From: Datura wrightii
Taxonomy: Eukaryota > Streptophyta > Magnoliopsida > Solanales > Solanaceae
Assembly (NCBI GenBank): GCA_035772735.1
Contig: JASDFA010000003.1
Coordinates: forward strand, 124,363,001-124,427,000
Direction: 5' to 3'
DNA: 64,000 bases
Shown here one piece after another: positions 9,801-18,719 of the stretch (positions are counted from its first letter, which is position 1; each line of letters starts with the position of its first letter). The notes below the pieces were generated by a model. The model did no database searches. It saw nothing but the letters and a program-made list of their open reading frames with translations, and was not told the origin of the DNA. Position numbers and translations under genes: made by a program.

Positions 9801-12800
9801 CTCTTTATAGTCTTTTCGATCTCATTCTCCACATGAACTTTGAAACTTTTAAATACATTAAAGCCTCTGATTTTTTCTGCAAAAAATATACCCAAGTTTT
9901 TCGGGAATAATCATCGATGAAGGTAATAAAATACCTTTTGCCTCCATTAGGGATTGGTATTATTGGCCCACAAATGTCTAAGTGAACCAACTCTAACGCC
10001 TCTTTTGCTCGTCATGAATTGCCTTTTGGGAATTTAGATCGGTGTTGTTTGCCAACAACACATTCTTCACAAACTTGGGAAGGAACAACAATTTCAGGAA
10101 GGCCCATCACCATATTCCTTTTCTGAAGGATCTTCAAACCACCAAAGTTCAAATGGCCATATCGAAAATGCCACAACCATGAAGGGTTTTTCACTTCCGC
10201 CATAAAGCAAGATTGAACATTTTCAATCTTTAAAGGAAACAACCTATTTTGACTCATTTTCACAATAGCAATAACTCCATCGAAGGATCAGAAATTTCAC
10301 AAGAATCATTTCTAAGGGTGATGACATACCCTTTTTCTAACAATTGACCAGCACTGAGCAAATTATTTTTCAAAAAGGGAACATAGAACACATTAGATAT
10401 GGTTTCCACACACCCATTCTTGGTTTTAAAATTAATATTACCCTTCCCCATTACATTCAGAGTGGAGAGATCACCAAAACCAATCGTCGAACGGACGCTT
10501 TCACCTAAATAAGAAAAAGAAGACTTACTTCCAGTCATGTGGTTACTGCAGCTTGTATCCACATACCAAATAGCTTTCTCCTCAGGCTCATTTTCAACAT
10601 GGATTACCATTAACAAGGTTTCTCCTTCCTTGTTCTCAGCAAAATTTGACTTTTCTTCTTTCTCATTAGGCAGCCTAGTATAACATTTAAAATGATAATG
10701 ACCAAATTTATGGCAAAGATGACATTCTATCTTGAATTTGTTAAAATCTCTTCCTTTGCCTTTGCCATAGTCATCATTGGCTCTAAAATTTCTGCTTCCA
10801 TTTTTGTTGCCTCCATCTCTATTTCCTCGATCTCCTCTCCCTGGTCCTCTACCTTTACTTCAACCTCTTCCTATAGAAGTGGAAGAAATAAAAGTAGAAG
10901 CCTTCAAGGCATGCTCCTCAGAAGTTGAGCTACAGTTCATCTTCTTCTTATGCACCAACAAGGAGCTTTGCAATTCGTCAAGTGACAAAACATCTATGTA
11001 TTTTGACTCCTCAATTGAGCATACAACATAATCATATTTCGGTGACAAAGAACGCAATATCTTTTCAATAATTGTGACATCGTTCATTTTCTCGCCATGA
11101 AATCACATCTTGTTGCTTATCTCCATGGTTCTAGCACAGTAGCTAGTGACAGATTCACCTTCCTTCATCTGCAAAGTTTCGAAGTCCTCCTCAAGGCTTG
11201 ACGTTGTGCTCGCTTCACTCTTGTAGTTCCTTGATACTTCTTCTTCATGGAGTCCATATATCCTTGGAAGTTTCTTTGCAAAGAATAGTTTCCAAGATAG
11301 GACACTCAATAGCTTAAAAGAGATAATCTTTTGCCTTCAAAGCTTTCAGCTTTCTTGCTTCAAACTCCAACCTTTGACCATTCTTCAAAGCTTCGCCTTT
11401 TAATGGAGCCCCGATGCCATCCTCAATAATTGGCCAATACTCCTTTGACCGTAAAAATTTTTCCATTAGCATACTCCAATGGTCATAGTGACCATCAAAA
11501 CGAGGAATGACTGCTTGCATAAGTTGCTCTCTGAAGCCATAGATGAATAATGAATTTCTGGGTAAACTCTCTGTCACAGGTGTTTTTTTCTTCTGGATCA
11601 AACGTGGCTCTGATACCACTGATAGAATATAGCATATAGAACAATGAAGGAAAAATAGATTGAAATATACAACAAAAGAAATACTAAGTATTCCGCAACT
11701 CTCATATATTCAATAGCAATAAGATAAGTCAATATATAGACTTTTACAAAGACTTTTCTTTTACGCATAAAACCCACAAACCCACTACTAAACCCACGAC
11801 TACTAGGACTCGTAACAGATTACTAATTCAACTAAAAATACGCTCACTTCCTAATAACTAGGAGCTGATAATTCAACAAAATAAAAAGATCAACAAACAT
11901 TAAATAAATGGTTCCTAAATAAAAGGGCAATTCCAACATATATGATTTAATAGGGATCACAATATAATTTTGGTAAAAGATAAACAAAATTTTTGATATA
12001 ATTTATCAAGATGAAATCTTTTTTGACTTAGAAATCAGATTTGGGACATGCATATCGCAGCGGGTGAACTTTGGCTCCCTGTTTGGGGTTTGCGTTGGGA
12101 GGGACCAATATATAATGATTGACCGTGACATTTTGGTTGGTGGGTAGTGAGATAAAATCACGGGTTAATATCTCAAAATATTACTTAATTATGAAAATTT
12201 TATGTAGCAAAGTTATTAATTTTTTTTATATCGATAGAATCACCCAAAACTAGTGATATTTCTCTTATAAAATCATTCAATCAAATTTATCATAAAATTT
12301 TTTGACATGATAAAATAAATTATTTTTTATGTGATGTAAACATGGACCCCATAAATAAATAAAAATAACAAAAACTCATTTCTTATAACCGACCAACTCA
12401 TTCACAAATCAAGACGAGTTTTATCTCTGTTTATTCTCAAAATTTTGTTAATTCGATTTTTGAATATTAATTTTTATTTATTTTTAATACAAATCGACCA
12501 ACATTGTTGGTTTATAAAAAAACAAGTTTTTCAGTTCAAAATAGCGATATACTCAATTTGAAAAAATAAATTTCCGGATCTGAAACTAAAGAAAGTCGAC
12601 GAATTCATTCCGATTCTTCAAGAATAGGTTTTTTTTTTGACAAAAGCAAATCAATCAACTTCATTGGAAAATGCAACTACTTTTTTTTTCAATCTTTATA
12701 AAGTTGTCGTGGAATTCTATAGAAAGAAAAATTCTATTAGATATTGGAGAACGGAAAGTCATTGTAGATCTAAATCTTTTTGGTAACCACCTTATGGGCA

Positions 12801-14420
12801 TGATATCAATTGTTTACCAAAAATTAGGTATAATTGTATTTATAGCGAGGTCAAGGACACGCAATATGAATTAAATCACAAAATCGATATTTAGGACTTT
12901 GGGCTGAAAATGAATTGTTTGATAAGGAAATATGTTGCATGTTTTCGAAGTCCTCTATTTTAGTTGATCTAGAAAGTAAAATTATGTCAAACATATAGTC
13001 AAAGCTAGACGGTAGCACATGAAATTAAAATATCATTGATGAGAAGAAATCAAGTTAATCAATCCAACAAAAAGCAGCTAGGGGAGCCGAAGTAACTTTC
13101 TGTTAACGAAGTTTCCTAAAAGTAATTTAGGCATGAATATTTTTCAAAATAAACTTGGGGCAATGAAAGTGGACTACAAGCAAGTCATATTTGGATACGA
13201 CTTGCGTAAATTTTCTCAACAATAAAATTCATTCGAATGAAGACTAGAATCTTGCAAAGACGTATATTTTGATGTTTAGTGTTGTTTTTTAACAAGCAGT
13301 AAAGCAGTTAATCTATCTTGCATGTGTCAAATGAATTTCGATCTATTGATGGCAGGAAATTGATTAGTCTTACGTGTATGCTTTTTTATTTTTTGGTCAC
13401 ATAGGGAAAATGCCCGTCTCTACTCTTCCCCATTGTGGTAGAAAATATCAAATATGCCATACATGGCAGTGATTCTGGTGCCTATGACTCTGAAGGGAGG
13501 TAAATTCATGACTACCTTGTAAATAATTAAATTCTGGTTAGCTATCTGAATATGTGTGTGTATATATATATGTATGTATAGAATTTCAGCAAAAATTACC
13601 GGGTTCAGTGAATCCGCTCCTCGAAACCAAAGTGACTATGCACAGTGTTGCTGTACTTGGTCCAGTGACTAAATTGAATTCATGACTTTGCTACTGTTGA
13701 AGGTTTGTGCCAGAGAAGTTTGAGGAGATTTTTAAGAAGCATGCAAATCAAAATGCAGATTCCTTAACCTACAACGAAGTGAAAGAATTCCTCAAGGCTA
13801 ACAGAGAACCAAAGGACTACTATGGATGGTATCCACTCTTTCCCTGTTTATTCCCTCCGTTTCAATTTTTATGGAGGTGTTTGATTAAGTAATTTAAGAA
13901 ATAACATAAAAAGAAACTTTTAAAATATATAATCTAAAATAAGTCATAAATATTTATGTGCTTTTAAATCATTTCATTAAGTCTATAAAAGGAAAAATGT
14001 AAAATTAAATTTTCTCTAATAATTTCATTAAGTCTATAAAAGGAAAAATGTAAAATTAAATTTTCTCTAAATAAAGAAGCATAACTTTTTCTAGGACAAA
14101 CTCTAAAATAAAATAAATATGCCACAAAAATTTGGACACATAAAGTACTTGTTAATAGTGGTTCTGTACAAAGATTTACAATCTACCAATGGATCAAAAG
14201 TGCAATTATCTTTACTTCCTTTTTTGGTGAGATTATTTTCCTTTAAAAAAAAAAAATTAACTCAATCTTTTAAATGTGTAGGGCAAATGCTTTTGTAGAT
14301 TGGAAGTCTTTATACGATTTAGGCAAAAGAAAGAATGACATATTGACGAAAGAAACCATAAGAGCTGTCTACGATGGAAGCCTTTTCGAACAAAAAGCAA
14401 AGGAGCACGCTTCAAAGTAG
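5929..14420 (+). CDS. Caleosin-family peroxygenase, six exons, 192 aa
   Basis: Exons: 5929-5962, 6054-6152, 6979-7064, 13405-13499, 13703-13828 and 14282-14420. Joined they give 579 nt, 192 residues plus TAG, with every intron GT-AG and the frame kept across all junctions. Caleosins are lipid-droplet or membrane-associated, calcium-binding haem proteins. Members of this family act as peroxygenases that use fatty-acid hydroperoxides to oxidise unsaturated fatty acids, in oxylipin and stress pathways. Seen here: an EF-hand loop at residues 30-41 (DINNDGIIYPNE); candidate haem-ligand histidines H25 (EKHVMLFD) and H93 (IHGSDSGAYDSEGRF); a hydrophobic stretch near 51-66 followed by a proline-knot-like segment RPGKCPSLLFP (72-82), in which one proline of the usual PSP is Leu; and the conserved C-terminus with ANREPKDYYGW and AVYDGSLFEQ. 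The short N-terminus suggests the smaller (L-type) caleosin class. Intron 3 (6.3 kb) holds copia element C1 in antisense. Start chosen because it is the only upstream ATG joined in frame to the EF-hand exon. Confidence 0.93.
6396..6649. mobile_element. CAGGGGCGGA-type MITE (hAT-like) in intron 2
   Basis: The element starts CAGGGGCGGATTTAAAGGGG and ends ttggatcggctactgcctg, an inverted, decayed version of the start. Internal aattatactatataaataagg and gtttcaaattcaaatttc segments match a very common Solanaceae MITE (recall). I see no clean 8-bp TSD. Confidence 0.6.
6815..6839. repeat. (AT)n microsatellite
   Basis: An uninterrupted AT dinucleotide run of about 12 repeats lies in intron 2 next to a T run. 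Confidence 0.9.
7158..7474 (-). repeat. C1 3' LTR
   Basis: Matches 11620-11938 along its length. The first bases in element orientation are changed (TATA in place of TGTT, judged by alignment), so the inner boundary is approximate. Confidence 0.9.
7478..7487 (-). other. C1 polypurine tract
   Basis: TTTAAGGGAGGC on the minus strand abuts the 3' LTR, where plus-strand DNA synthesis would have been primed. Confidence 0.75.
7511..10616 (-). pseudogene. C1 pol (protease, integrase, RT, RNase H), broken
   Basis: In order on the minus strand: protease with WYVDTSCSNHMTG (10500-10600), where the catalytic DTG reads DTS; the GAG-pre-integrase zinc region WHFRYGHLNF and CEECVVGKQH (10012-10263); the integrase core VHLDICGPI and FITFIDDYSRKTWVY (9800-9990), then SLRTDRGGEYF, with a stop at 9696-9698 right after AYTPQ; the integrase C-terminal part (8861-9655); RT blocks LDVKSVFLHGELHEQVYI (8472-8735) and MHYFLGIEVKKSS (8203-8418), with the YVDD region frameshifted between them; and RNase H LSTTEAEFVAA with HIDVKFHFL (7511-8180). 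At least four frame changes and several stops are present. Confidence 0.92.
10690..11540 (-). pseudogene. C1 gag, frameshifted
   Basis: A likely ATG lies at 11538-11540, but the conserved gag reading IPRFDGHYDHWSMLMEKF is in another frame, so a frameshift occurs within the first codons. Further blocks are in separate frames: LQMKEGESVTSYCARTM (11103-11309) and EKILRSLSPKYDYVVCSIEE (10860-11087). A zinc knuckle CHLCHKFGHYHFKC near 10690-10735 keeps all four ligands. Gag would form the virus-like particle and bind the RNA genome. At least three frame changes make it non-functional. Confidence 0.88.
11606..11618 (-). other. C1 primer binding site
   Basis: On the minus strand this reads TGGTATCAGAGCC, directly next to the 5' LTR. 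It is the sequence complementary to the 3' end of plant initiator tRNA-Met. Confidence 0.9.
11620..11938 (-). repeat. C1 5' LTR
   Basis: In element orientation it starts TGTTGGAATTGCCC and ends CTATATTCTATCA. A TATATATT box (plus-strand 11731-11738) is placed where an LTR core promoter would be. Confidence 0.93.
13851..14150. mobile_element. MITE-like insert in intron 5
   Basis: Begins ccctccgtttcaattttta and carries tctaaaataagtcataaa and ctataaaaggaaaaatgtaaaa blocks. This is the pattern of the common CTCCGTTTCAAT-type MITE seen in Solanaceae introns (recall). The right end near ggacacataaagtact lacks the inverted ggag terminus, so it is partial or decayed. Confidence 0.4.
13971..14070 (+). 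repeat. 51-bp tandem duplication in intron 5
   Basis: The block atttcattaagtctataaaa and the following 30 bases occurs at 13971-14021 and again from 14022 to about 14070 with essentially no differences. The near identity indicates a recent duplication compared with the age of the surrounding MITE. Confidence 0.9.
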
Positions 14421-14869
14421 TGACTCTAGTTTCACTGTTATTGTTTGATATTGTTATTGTATTCTGCTGTTAATGTTACTTGTCTTGTTGTGATTTTAAT
14501 TCTTTCTCATATCTCAATTTTTTGAGATGGCCAATAAAAATTAATATTAGTATGTACTTTTCTATTTTTATGTATTTGTAGTTTCCTTGAATTATTGAAA
14601 GAAAAAAACAAATTGTGGGCTTCACACAACACTGCCGCTGATCCCTCGGAACCCACCTGAGTCTCTCTCTCGTTCTCACCGTGGTCGAGTCCGGTGCTAA
14701 AAAATGTGTATAGCGAAAGTATTTCAGAAATATGTTGTTTATATAAATAATATATAACACATATATTTATGGTAGAAAATATATGATTATGCTAGAACAC
14801 ATAAATTTGCTGAAATTTATTTTGAGAAATATCTTTTGAAGCATGAATAAATATCTTCCAATAAGTTGG
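14421..14869. other. Downstream region of the caleosin gene
   Basis: Contains the 3' UTR candidate and a GC-richer island at about 14615-14705 (ctgccgctgatccctcgg, then ccacctgagtctctctctcg) in AT-rich surroundings. No gene is recognised. A 94-codon minus-strand open frame covers the island, but it has no family resemblance I can name. Confidence 0.4.
14533..14538 (+). promoter_or_regulatory. Candidate polyadenylation signal of the caleosin gene
   Basis: AATAAA occurs 113 nt after the stop codon, in a T-rich context. It is the first canonical hexamer downstream. Expression data would be needed to confirm use. Confidence 0.45.
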
Positions 14870-15952
14870 ACTTCGGTTCTACAGTCTTTTGCAGTGATTT
14901 TAAATTAATCACCGATCTCTTTCAATATTTGGATAGACAAGTATTGTTCAAAAATTTATTTCTAAGTTAGAATGAGCCCTATATATTGGTATGTTTTTCC
15001 TTGTCCAAAACATAGACAAAAATAGAATTTCGAGTTCTTGTTAAAATGGACACAATAGGGACTGCAAAATTAATTACTGTGGCTCCCTATTATGAAAATA
15101 ATTTAAAAATCTGATTTGAGTTATTTTTACCATAGAAAATTACAAATCATTCCACTAGAAATTCGTAATTGCACTTCTCCATTTAATATTTAAAAAATTT
15201 TCATTAAACATTTATGTAATTCCCATTTTAAGATTGCAAATACTAATAAACAAGTTAAATTACCGATGAATTTAATTCAAGGATTAGTTTTTACTACTTA
15301 ACTTATTTCATGGGTCAGATTCATAAATCCACTTGCAAGATTTGACACAATGAAAACTTATAAGCTTCTCAAAAAGGCGAATCATCAATCTCTATATTGA
15401 GATACGATTTTCATCAATTAACTTATTATTTCACCAATATATATTATTATTATCCAATCTACCAGACATATTGATCCATCTCGGGATCTCATGTCTTAAT
15501 AAATCAAATAACAGTTAACATGTACAATTCATAATAGTTATATCAAGATTGAGAATATAAGTACATTTAACAATTTAGTGTTTTTTTCACTCAGTCTAAA
15601 ATATTCATCGCTACTTGGTCTATTCAATACATACAAAATACTCTAGTACAAGAAGTTGGAACAACACCATTCTCATGATCAAGAAAATTATATTTAATTT
15701 TGTTCTACAATCATACAGATGTCTTGCTCAATTTTCATATTAGATTGTGAACAAAAGACTTTTATATTTATAATAACTGATGATTTAACCCTCGGTGTAT
15801 AAGCTAAAACTCAATGCACCAAATCATCTACTATATAAGTAAACAGACAAATAAATGAACATATGATCTATTGAATATTTATTAAAACTGAATAAGTAAT
15901 TATTCAATAATTTCTATATATAAAAACATGGTTAATAGTATATATCCCTACA
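14870..15952 (-). mobile_element. LTR of decayed copia element C3
   Basis: On the minus strand the LTR begins at about 15952 with GGGATATATACTATTAACCATG. It matches the start of the plus-strand LTR at 56579-56812, including atagtagatgatt and tgttcacaat. The remainder to about 14870 (tattgatccatctcggg, ggctccctattatgaaaat) has the look of a known long Solanaceae copia LTR. The left edge is not resolved. Confidence 0.6.
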
Positions 15953-16145
15953 ACCTCCACTCAGAATATACTATTAACCATCACAATTGTTAGACAACAT
16001 TATATCTAAAGGCATGGTTTATAGTATATACCCTAATAATTTTCCATATAGACTTTTAAGCTTGACAATTGTCATAATGCTATGTCTAAAGGCATGATTA
16101 ATAGTATATACCCTTACAGTCTCCCACTTAGACTCTTAACTATGC
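15920..16145 (-). repeat. Three imperfect copies of the C3 PPT/LTR junction
   Basis: The motif catggttaatagtatatacc followed by ccctacag, a tccacttagactctt-like block and an acaattgt spacer occurs at about 15930, 16012 and 16094, a period near 82 bp. Each copy contains the bases that, on the minus strand, form the polypurine tract and the first LTR bases. The plus-strand relative C4 shows two copies with the same spacing. Confidence 0.75.
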
Positions 16146-17495
16146 ATCTACAACTTTCACATGCATTCCTTTTATATGATTTATGGAAAGGATCTTCTCA
16201 GATTATTTTCTCAGAAATTTTGTTTAGTAGTGTTTCATCCTGACTGATCAATTTTGTACTAAGGTCTTTAGGGACCCTATCATGAAACCCACCATGAGTA
16301 TACTTCTTTTGAGGAGTTCTATCAAAAAACTCTTTCAAGAGTATGCAACGAACCAAAATCTTCATTACGATTCTCTCACTACAACTAAGTACTATGTAGT
16401 CATATTTTCATGTTCTTGAGCCTTAATAATTTCTTTAGAACTTTTGGGTATTGAAATATTAAAGACTTTTTTCACATAGTGTTCTTTGCTCAACATCACT
16501 CCCACTACTTTGAGGTAATAGATTTTCTTATCTCTATTATCATTTTTCCACTACTTAAATTAAATGGGACGTAAATTATAACATTTTGATTAGATGTTCT
16601 TGAACATCTGAACTTTTAAATGACTCATTTGTTATTTCTTTGTTCAGTTCCTATAAAACTAGTTTACTTCTAGGAATATAATTTATTAAAAGGTCCTTTT
16701 CTAGAAATCTAGTATTTATGTTAATAATTACCTTATTTTCTTTAGAATAGTAAAATAAACCTCCTTTCATTCTCTTTGGATATCCAATAAACACACTAAT
16801 ATCCATTCTTTATTCCCACTTGTCTGTTTCTCCCTTTTAGTATATGTGCTGGACAATCCTATATGTGAACATGTCACTGATTAGGCTTATGTCTAATCCA
16901 CAGTTCTATAGTTGATAAAGGTACAAACTTAGATGAAACAAAATTTAGAATGTAACTGGTAGTTCTTAGGACATATCCCAACACGAAAAATAAACAAACA
17001 CAAATAAGTCAATCAATAATCTTGTCATCTCCATAAGAGCCTATATTTTTCTTCTACACCAATCTATTATATAGTACCTAGTATAGTTAATTAAAATGTA
17101 GTCCCTCTATTGGATAAGTAAATGAGCTCTACAAAGAGGTACTTGTCACTACGATTAGATCGCAGTGACTTAATATATTTTTCATAACGATTTCTCATCT
17201 GCCTTGAATATCTTGAGTTTATCAAAGAATTCAAACCTATGAAGGATCAAATAAACATATTCATATCATGAGTGATCTTCTACGAATTTTTTTATAATAC
17301 TTAAAATTATCTCTTGCTTGAATTTTATTTTACCATACAAATCAGAATAAATTAATTCTAACTTATCACTATCTCTATTTTCTTTTATGAGGAAAAGACT
17401 CTTAGTCATTCTGCCTTCAAATCAGGATTCACAAGTTGACATTGTCTTCACTTTTAATAAAAATTTAAAGTCCATCCAATTGACCAACCTCGTAG
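16146..17495 (-). pseudogene. C3 copia pol remnant
   Basis: Minus-strand translation, with many stops, still shows the integrase C-terminal signature: LGYVLRTTSYILNFVSSKFVP, then DCPAHILKGRNRQ, then WISKENERRFILL (about 16700-17000). Upstream, about 17340-17480, are traces of the integrase zinc and core start (SDLYG-like). RT is mostly deleted or unreadable between 16146 and 16650. It was once the integrase-RT polyprotein of a copia element and is now heavily decayed. Confidence 0.75.
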
Positions 17496-17553
17496 TCCTA
17501 TTATCACGATCCAAAATTCAAGATCATGACACCTAGACTATCCTACTAGTAGG

Positions 17554-17845
17554 TGTTGAAGACTCCTAATAGGAGATTAGCCGTGTTGAAGATTCCTAGT
17601 AGGACACTAATGTTTGATTTGAAGACTCCTAGTAGGAGACTAATGTTTGATTGCATATAGGACTCAAACTTGTAATGCTGTAATCCTTGTATAAGTCTAA
17701 GTTTAAGTCCTTGTATAACTAGGATAGAACTCTTATATTAAATGTGTACTAGGCTAAGTTCTCTTATAAGTAGGAGCATTGTATTCTCGATTATGATCAT
17801 CAATACATAAGAAAATTTCATCCTAACTAGCATGAGGATTCTACA
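17554..17845 (+). repeat. C5 5' LTR with internal palindromic repeats
   Basis: Contains three copies, about 30-33 bp apart, of gaagactcctagtaggag-like sequence. Its core CTCCTAGTAGGAG is an inverted repeat, and the flank cctactagtagg just before the LTR is also palindromic. Confidence 0.8.
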
Positions 17846-17857
17846 TGGTATCAGAGC
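17846..17857 (+). other. C5 primer binding site
   Basis: TGGTATCAGAGC immediately after the LTR, complementary to initiator tRNA-Met. Confidence 0.88.
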
Positions 17858-18257
17858 TTCTTGAAACTCTTAATGCTGCTAGGAACTTAAATCTAAAACC
17901 TGTTTCTTGTAAATAAAATAGCCTCTATAATACCCTCAACAAATACTCTTTCCACTGCTTTACTACAACACCTCGTTGCATCATGACCTATCAAACTCAA
18001 ACTTACAAACTATTTGATTTGGAAGATATAAATGTTGTAGCTTAATCAGGTTCTAAAGCTAACCCATCTCATCACGGAAACTGCTTTAGCACCAACACCT
18101 ATGAAGGTGGTTGAAACTAGTCATGAGAGGAATGTTGAAGATAGCAGTAGCGATAAAGATTGGGAGGAAAAGGACGTACTGGTTAGTAGTTGGATTTCAG
18201 AAACATCAATTAAAGATAGTATGTACCTAAATAGTAGGATTTTCCACTACTAAGGAG

Positions 18258-18535
18258 ATGTGGGAGTGCCTAAAAGAATCCTACCTTCAAGCAACAAAGG
18301 ACAAGGAGTTTCAACTCAAACAACAACTACAAAATGTAGAGTTGGGAAACAGAAAGATTGATCACTACATCAAAAAATTCAAAGGCATTTATAATGATCT
18401 TAGAGCCATATACAAGTATTTTGATGAGGACAACAAAGTAACAAACTTTCCAGAGACTTAGGCCTCAAATACGAGATCTTCTGAGCTATCATGCTAGGTA
18501 AGGCACCCTATCATACTCTGAATAATTTTTTCAAT
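18258..18535 (+). pseudogene. C5 gag fragment
   Basis: The open segment 18258-18461 contains KEMWECLKESYLQ-like and LKQQLQNVELGNRKIDHYIK, followed after a stop by GKAPYHTL. This is the central domain of copia gag (UBN2-type capsid). Sequence between 17860 and 18258 is degenerate gag N-terminus in changing frames. The reading ends near 18535, where unrelated sequence (18536-18720, rich in tgtgtg and tgcgcac steps) begins. Confidence 0.72.
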
Positions 18536-18719
18536 GCACGATGCAGAAACGCGCCTGCGCACCTGGATTCCTACACACCTATCAGTGTGTAGTCGCCTGT
18601 CGATGTGTGTGCTAGTGCATGAATCTTCCTACCGACATGCGTGTCTACATGCACATTCCTCAACCGCCATGCTGTCACTTAGCTCCCGTGGCTATCTTTG
18701 CTTAGGCAACCTTTAATTC

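Larger units (their letters stand above)
7158..11938 (-). mobile_element. Ty1/copia element C1, complete structure, decayed coding, in intron 3
   Basis: A 4,781-bp element with two LTRs of about 319 bp, a tRNA-iMet-type PBS, a polypurine tract and a 5-bp TSD: TATAT at 7153-7157 and again at 11939-11943. On the minus strand the order is 5' LTR, gag, protease, integrase, RT, RNase H, 3' LTR, which is copia order. By eye the LTRs are roughly 88-90% identical, so the insertion is old. It lies antisense to the caleosin gene, wholly inside intron 3 and about 90 bp after exon 3. Confidence 0.95.
17554..18535 (+). mobile_element. Truncated copia element C5: LTR, PBS, partial gag
   Basis: An LTR of 292 bp (17554-17845) starts TGTTGAAGACTCCTAATAGG and ends GAGGATTCTACA. 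The PBS TGGTATCAGAGC follows directly. A gag fragment continues to about 18535, after which related sequence stops. Left of the LTR, 17505-17553 (tcacgatccaaaattc and aagatcatgacacc) resembles the 3' end of a common Solanaceae Ty3 LTR in minus orientation, so C5 probably landed in such a remnant. The downstream half of C5, including pol and the 3' LTR, is missing. Confidence 0.8.

Noticed and set aside
18534..18716. 60-codon frame with His/Ser-rich sequence as a secreted peptide
   Set aside because: It continues out of the C5 gag break point and has no signal peptide. It is low-complexity tgtg/tgca DNA.
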